A DNA stretch of 7,769 nt from an archaeon. GTDB lineage: Archaea > Nanobdellota > Nanobdellia > Pacearchaeales > UBA284. The stretch covers positions 1 to 7,769 of the forward strand of contig JAUXAK010000025.1 of assembly GCA_030619955.1 (NCBI GenBank), in the 5' to 3' direction. Positions 5,025 through 7,769 of this stretch are shown here, in pieces. The notes below the pieces were generated by a model. The model searched no databases. It was not told the origin of the DNA and worked only from the letters and a program-made list of their open reading frames with translations. Within the stretch, counting starts at the first letter, position 1. Each line of letters starts with the position of its first letter. The position numbers and the translations under genes were made by a program.

Positions 5025-5114
5025 ATGAAGCGAAGCAGATCTGAAGAGTTTATTAAAGGAAATTTAAGCTGTCTTAAAATTTTGATATGCTATGTATGTT
5101 TTTTTGTAGCATAA
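5025..5114 (+). CDS. Possible 29-aa micro-ORF
   Basis: ATG at 5025 to TAA at 5112-5114 encodes a peptide with a polar start (MKRSRSEEFIKG) and a hydrophobic Cys-containing end (CLKILICYVCFFVA), which could insert in a membrane. Its only positive evidence is the TATA-like box at 4996-5003, at the same 25.5-base distance found for real genes here. The last 51 bases run antisense to the 3' end of the Cys-rich 63-aa gene, so part of the coding appearance may be a shadow. I list it as a weak candidate. Confidence 0.2.
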   Translation: MKRSRSEEFIKGNLSCLKILICYVCFFVA

Positions 5115-5255
5115 AGAAGAATCTTTTCCATTTTTTCTACAATATTGACAAACTTCATTAGGTTTATAACATTCTCCATTTCTTTCAAATAAAGTAATGT
5201 CTAATGGTAAATTTTCACAAAGTTTAATTACAACAAATTTTAATCTTTCTTGCAT
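5064..5255 (-). CDS. Small Cys-rich protein, 63 aa
   Basis: I do not recognise this protein. It has five cysteines in 63 residues: C13, then C29-x6-C36-x2-C39-x9-C49, with CQYC as the only CxxC pair. This is consistent with a single zinc site or small metal-binding fold. The N-terminal half (MQERLKFVVIKLCENLP) looks like strand plus helix; the C-terminus is Lys/Tyr-rich. The frame extends two codons upstream to a TTG at 5261, but the ATG at 5255 is chosen because a perfect TTTAAATA box is centred exactly 25.5 bases before it. That promoter is the main reason to believe the gene despite its size. It is transcribed away from the structured-RNA island and the nuclease gene, and stops 89 bases before the GTPase start. 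Confidence 0.6.
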   Translation of the reverse strand: MQERLKFVVIKLCENLPLDITLFERNGECYKPNEVCQYCRKNGKDSSLCYKKTYIAYQNFKTA

Positions 5256-5276
5256 AAACAATAGAAAAATTGTAGT

Positions 5277-5284
5277 TATTTAAA
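5277..5284 (-). promoter_or_regulatory. TATA box for the Cys-rich 63-aa gene
   Basis: The minus strand reads TTTAAATA, centred 25.5 bases before the ATG at 5255, predicting a leaderless message. The surrounding AT-rich block (plus strand TTTAAAAT at 5280-5287) could also drive plus-strand transcription from about 5309, where the structured RNA island begins. Confidence 0.6.
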
Positions 5285-5308
5285 ATTTTTCTTCAATCAA
5301 TTGTGTTT

Positions 5309-5390
5309 AAACTCTTTCCCCATACAAAGTGTGGGAAAACTGCGTCCGTAGAGTCGAGAAAGAGGGCTAAAAAGTAGAAGGGGGCAATTC
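5309..5390 (+). ncRNA. Candidate structured RNA with three-way junction
   Basis: This is a GC-rich island (38 of 80 bases from 5311 to 5390) in DNA that is otherwise below about 30% GC. It contains no start codon and no plausible ORF. It folds as a three-way junction. The outer stem is CTCTTTC (5312-5318) with GAAAGAG (5358-5364). Hairpin 1 is CCCATAC (5319-5325) with GTGTGGG (5329-5335) and an AAA loop. Hairpin 2 is CTGC (5340-5343) with GTAG (5348-5351) and a GTCC loop. Two pairs are G-U as plus-strand RNA and would be A-C mismatches on the minus strand, so the plus strand is the likely product. The AT-rich block at 5280-5287 could place a start near 5309. The 3' end is unclear because there is no T run. 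It does not fit tRNA, 5S, C/D or H/ACA patterns. Confidence 0.45.
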
Positions 5391-5410
5391 CAAAAAAATT
5401 TATCGCAATA

Positions 5411-5418
5411 TTTATATA
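5411..5418 (+). promoter_or_regulatory. TATA box for the nuclease-like gene
   Basis: TTTATATA is centred at 5414.5, 25.5 bases before the ATG at 5440 and only 16.5 before the ATG at 5431. It therefore favours the second ATG as the true, leaderless start. Confidence 0.6.
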
Positions 5419-5439
5419 TAATGCTAAATAATGTGTTTT

Positions 5440-6054
5440 ATGTCCTATTATTGTTCAAAATGCAAAGAGGAAATAACAAAAGAAGAGTATGAATATTCTA
5501 AAAAGAAATTTAATCTTGCATTATGTAGAACGCATCAAAAAAACAATAATTCTCAATTAAACAGACTATCAAAACATGAAAGTAATTCTAAAGAAAATAT
5601 GATAAAAGGGAGAATTGCAGAAACATTGATTGAAGAATTATTTCTATCATTAGATTATAATGTTTTTAGATATGGGATGGAAAACACAGTTCCTGGAATC
5701 ATGGAGTTACTAAAAGGTGTTCGTAGTGATGTTGCTACAAACATTAGAAGAATGCCAGATTATGTAATTCAACACAGAAAAACTAAAGAAGTGTTTTTTA
5801 TCGAAGTTAAATTCAGAACAAGTGAAAAATTTAAGAAATCAGATTTACCAAAGGATTATCCCTTTGAGAATTGTTATTTCATCATTGTTTCTAAAAAACA
5901 CATTAAATGTATTACCTATAAAGAATTAATGGAAGGAAAAGAAATAACCCTAAAATCTAAAAACTATTTAGGAAGCAGAAAAGAATTTGATCTTGATAAA
6001 AAAGTTATAATTGATTTTTGTAAGTTTGCATTAAAATTTTTTAAGGAAGTATAA
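5440..6054 (+). CDS. Zinc finger fused to PD-(D/E)XK nuclease-like domain
   Basis: This 204-aa protein has two parts. Residues 5-32 are a C5-x2-C8 ... C29-x2-H32 zinc finger of the form CSKCKEEI-x-EYEYS-LCRTHQ, a small DNA- or protein-binding module seen attached to various nucleases. After a polar linker (33-53), residues 54-204 show the PD-(D/E)XK order: helix IKGRIAETLIEELF with E61, then M-P106-D107-Y-V, then the strand F-I-E122-V-K124. All three catalytic acids and the lysine are present, so metal-dependent DNA or RNA cleavage is plausible. Relatives include Holliday-junction resolvases and restriction-type enzymes, but no specific family is recognised and no methyltransferase is adjacent. 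ATG codons occur at 5431 and 5440; the TATA box position favours 5440. The candidate structured RNA and the Cys-rich small gene lie just upstream. Confidence 0.7.
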   Translation: MSYYCSKCKEEITKEEYEYSKKKFNLALCRTHQKNNNSQLNRLSKHESNSKENMIKGRIAETLIEELFLSLDYNVFRYGMENTVPGIMELLKGVRSDVATNIRRMPDYVIQHRKTKEVFFIEVKFRTSEKFKKSDLPKDYPFENCYFIIVSKKHIKCITYKELMEGKEITLKSKNYLGSRKEFDLDKKVIIDFCKFALKFFKEV

Positions 6055-6153
6055 TTTGAAATTACCCTCTATTCTTATTCTCTATTTGTTACATTCGCTC
6101 ATTAGATTGAACGCTCTCTTTTTCGATTGAGTTTAACACCTATTCCCCGAATA

Positions 6154-6171
6154 ATTATTTCGTTAAATAAT
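6154..6171 (+). repeat. AT-rich inverted repeat (hairpin)
   Basis: ATTATTT (6154-6160) and AAATAAT (6165-6171) are perfect 7-bp arms around a CGTT loop. The repeat sits in the 175-bp gap between the nuclease-like gene and the MFS gene, 30 bp upstream of the MFS TATA box. It may be the end of the nuclease transcript or an operator. The stem is all A-T, so it would be weak as RNA. Confidence 0.3.
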
Positions 6172-6200
6172 AATTTTCATCAAAAAAATAAACAACAACA

Positions 6201-6208
6201 TTTTTAAG
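6201..6208 (+). promoter_or_regulatory. TATA-like box for the MFS transporter gene
   Basis: TTTTTAAG is centred at 6204.5, 25.5 bases before the ATG at 6230. It predicts a leaderless transcript and supports that start. Confidence 0.55.
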
Positions 6209-6229
6209 ATAAAATAATCTATAGCTCTC

Positions 6230-7390
6230 ATGCATTTGAATCATCATTTTAATCATCTTACGCAATACTTTTTGAATAAAGAGCTGTCAGAAATTTATAT
6301 TACAGTTGCATTAAGAAGCTTTGCTATATCTCTTGTTAGTATCTTTGTTCCAATTTACTTACTTAAACAAGGCTTTGCATTGCAGCAAGTTTTTCTTTTT
6401 TATTTCATTGTATCAAGCATATGGCTAATTTGTTCATATTTCTCAGCTAAACTTTCAACAAAAATAGGTTTGAAGCATAACATACTCCTTTCAATACCTT
6501 TTTTAATTGCCTTTTATTTACTTTTGCCTTATGTGACTTTAGATAAAATTTTCTTTTTAGCACCAGTATTACTTGGAATTCATGGCTCCTTATTTTGGTT
6601 AAACTTTCATATAGATTTTGCAGAATTTAGTTCTAAAAAGAAAAGAGCAGAGCAAATAAGTGGCTATGCAATTATATGTTTAATACTAAGCGCTCTTGGC
6701 CCTATTATTGGTGGTTTATTGCTCCTTTTTACAGATTTTAATATTTTATTTATTATAACCTCAATTATTTTAGTTATTTCAGTAATCCCTCTTTTTATGT
6801 CAAAAGAGATTTATACACCAAAAAATTTTTCAACAAAAAAAGTAAAAGAGATTATTAAAAAAATTGAATTGAAAACCATGGCAGGATTTGCTGGTTATGG
6901 AATGATCTGTTGTGCAATTATAATCTGGCCTATTTTTATTTTCTTAATATTAAAAGAATACCTTTCAGTAGGAGCTCTTGTTTCAGTTACACTTTTATTT
7001 AGTATCATATTCACATTTCTTGTTGGTAGATGGGCTGATAAATTTGGTAAAGGAAAGGTTCTAAGAATTGGTTCTATATTAACTGCTCTTGGCTGGATAA
7101 TTATAATATTTGTAAAAACAGGTCTTCAGATTCTTGGTATTAATATTTTCTTTGGAATTGTAAGTCCTGCTGGACCTCACGGACCAGCATTTGATGCTAT
7201 AACTTATGATCAAGCAAAAAAGAAGCACATAACAGAGATTATAACTATCAGGGAAATAATAATTCATGGTTCAAAAGCCCTGGTTTTTGCTGTTCTTTAT
7301 TTTATAAGCAGTTTTCCTCTTGCTTTTATTCTCGGAGCTCTTGGCTGTCTTGGCGCTTTTGCATTTTCATTTCAAAAAAAGAGAATTTAA
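6230..7390 (+). CDS. Major facilitator superfamily transporter
   Basis: A 386-aa integral membrane protein with about twelve hydrophobic helices: roughly 23-46, 51-73, 82-101, 106-127, 142-167, 169-190, 215-241, 246-266, 277-296, 299-321, 345-361 and 363-381. A polar loop at 191-214 separates the two six-helix halves, the normal MFS plan. The loop between helices 8 and 9 carries G-RWADKFGKGK (266-276), matching the conserved MFS motif A. The equivalent loop between helices 2 and 3 (AKLSTKIGLKH) is degenerate, as is common in one half. The length is slightly short for MFS (usually 400-450) because loops are compact. The N-terminal style (NKELSEIYITVALRSF) resembles an MFS group I associate with DPANN and CPR genomes. 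The substrate cannot be inferred. It starts with ATG and a TATA-like box 25.5 bases upstream, and converges on the unknown gene at the right edge. Confidence 0.88.
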   Translation: MHLNHHFNHLTQYFLNKELSEIYITVALRSFAISLVSIFVPIYLLKQGFALQQVFLFYFIVSSIWLICSYFSAKLSTKIGLKHNILLSIPFLIAFYLLLPYVTLDKIFFLAPVLLGIHGSLFWLNFHIDFAEFSSKKKRAEQISGYAIICLILSALGPIIGGLLLLFTDFNILFIITSIILVISVIPLFMSKEIYTPKNFSTKKVKEIIKKIELKTMAGFAGYGMICCAIIIWPIFIFLILKEYLSVGALVSVTLLFSIIFTFLVGRWADKFGKGKVLRIGSILTALGWIIIIFVKTGLQILGINIFFGIVSPAGPHGPAFDAITYDQAKKKHITEIITIREIIIHGSKALVFAVLYFISSFPLAFILGALGCLGAFAFSFQKKRI

Positions 7391-7418
7391 TATACTAAAT
7401 ACTAAAGATCTACTTTAT

Positions 7419-7769
7419 TTATTTTAAGAAAAGATTATTAATTTCTATAGTTCCTATTTTTTCAGATTCATACTGTTCTTTTATAGATTGTGCATAAGAT
7501 GAGAAATCTGGAGAAAAAACATGTATTCTTATGTTAAAATTATAAACAAGGTCTTTTTGCAGACTGGATTTGGATCGTGGATGCCAAATTTTTGCTACTT
7601 GCTGAGCTTTATCAAATAAATGAAATAAACTTTTCTTTTTAAGAATATCAAAATACTTTACTTTCTCATCCCACCCAAGCAGTTTTTCTGTGCCATGTTC
7701 AAGTGTTATTTTGCTTCTATTTGCTTTTTCACGAGCAAATTTATTAAATTCTTCTTTAACAATTTGTTC
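7419..7769 (-). CDS. C-terminal fragment of an unrecognised protein
   Basis: The minus strand is open from the last base of the window to TAA at 7419-7421, giving 116 residues with no internal Met, so the start lies beyond 7769. An uninterrupted 351-base frame in AT-rich DNA, with codon use like its neighbours, argues for a real gene. The fragment begins with a charged helix (EEFNKFAREKANRSK), then a GTEKLLGWDEKVKYFDILKK region, a WHPRSKSSLQKD segment and a beta-like NFNIRIHVFSP stretch, ending in IGTIEINNLFLK. There are no cysteines, no membrane segment and no motif that I can assign. It is convergent with the MFS gene, 28 bp apart. Confidence 0.7.
   Translation of the reverse strand, partial: EQIVKEEFNKFAREKANRSKITLEHGTEKLLGWDEKVKYFDILKKKSLFHLFDKAQQVAKIWHPRSKSSLQKDLVYNFNIRIHVFSPDFSSYAQSIKEQYESEKIGTIEINNLFLK

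Noticed and set aside
5036..5043. Palindrome CAGATCTG between the GTPase and the 63-aa gene
   Set aside because: A single 8-bp palindrome without flanking symmetry is expected by chance and overlaps no promoter element.
5309..5390. Structured island as a tRNA or tRNA fragment
   Set aside because: There is no T-arm GTTC signature, no anticodon arm with proper spacing and no acceptor stem; the junction has three helices with wrong loop sizes.
7079..7267. Minus-strand ORF of 62 codons
   Set aside because: It is antisense inside the MFS gene and low in information.
1..7769. CRISPR array, rRNA, complete transposase or integrase
   Set aside because: No regularly spaced long repeats, no rRNA-like conserved blocks and no DDE or tyrosine-recombinase ORF are visible on either strand.

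Overview
The window looks like chromosomal DNA of a small-genome, AT-rich archaeon, most likely a DPANN lineage of the Woesearchaeota/Pacearchaeota kind. The evidence is an archaeal-type DRG/Obg-related GTPase with a C-terminal TGS domain, several tiny zinc-ribbon proteins, a SpeD-family pyruvoyl decarboxylase, Ap4A-type Nudix hydrolases, and a very regular promoter arrangement. For eight genes an AT-rich TATA-like octamer lies with its centre 24-26 bases upstream of the start codon, as expected for archaeal leaderless transcripts. The phylum is inferred from gene content and style; no ribosomal RNA is present to prove it.

Layout. 1-435: 3' part of a chimeric reading frame, a Cys-rich CGK-type domain joined to a radical-SAM C-terminus. 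468-1434 (minus): two small-gene groups, a 78-aa zinc ribbon plus a 68-aa unknown, and a tail-anchored zinc-ribbon protein plus a 39-aa ORF. 1604-1978 (plus): SpeD-like decarboxylase. 2034-2477 (minus): GNAT acetyltransferase. 2582-3582 (plus): two tandem paralogous Nudix hydrolases. 3583-3786: no protein gene, but three TATTCTGT repeats at exact 15-bp spacing and a promoter-hairpin-oligoT unit that looks like a ~64-nt non-coding RNA. 3787-4974 (minus): TGS-domain GTPase. 5064-5255 (minus): Cys-rich 63-aa protein. 5309-5390 (plus): GC-rich island that folds as a three-way junction, probably a structured RNA. 5440-6054 (plus): zinc finger fused to a PD-(D/E)XK nuclease domain. 6230-7390 (plus): 12-TM MFS transporter. 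7419-7769 (minus): C-terminal fragment of an unrecognised protein.

How it fits together. Most genes have their own promoter, so this is a set of short, independent transcription units rather than one pathway. The GTPase (translation-associated by family), the Nudix pair (alarmone/nucleotide clean-up) and SpeD (polyamine or related amine synthesis) are plausible housekeeping functions. The segment 5064-6054 (Cys-rich mini-protein, structured RNA, solitary zinc-finger nuclease) is the least conventional and the best candidate for an undescribed module. The 5' edge, with higher GC and a chimeric frame, suggests a past insertion or recombination.
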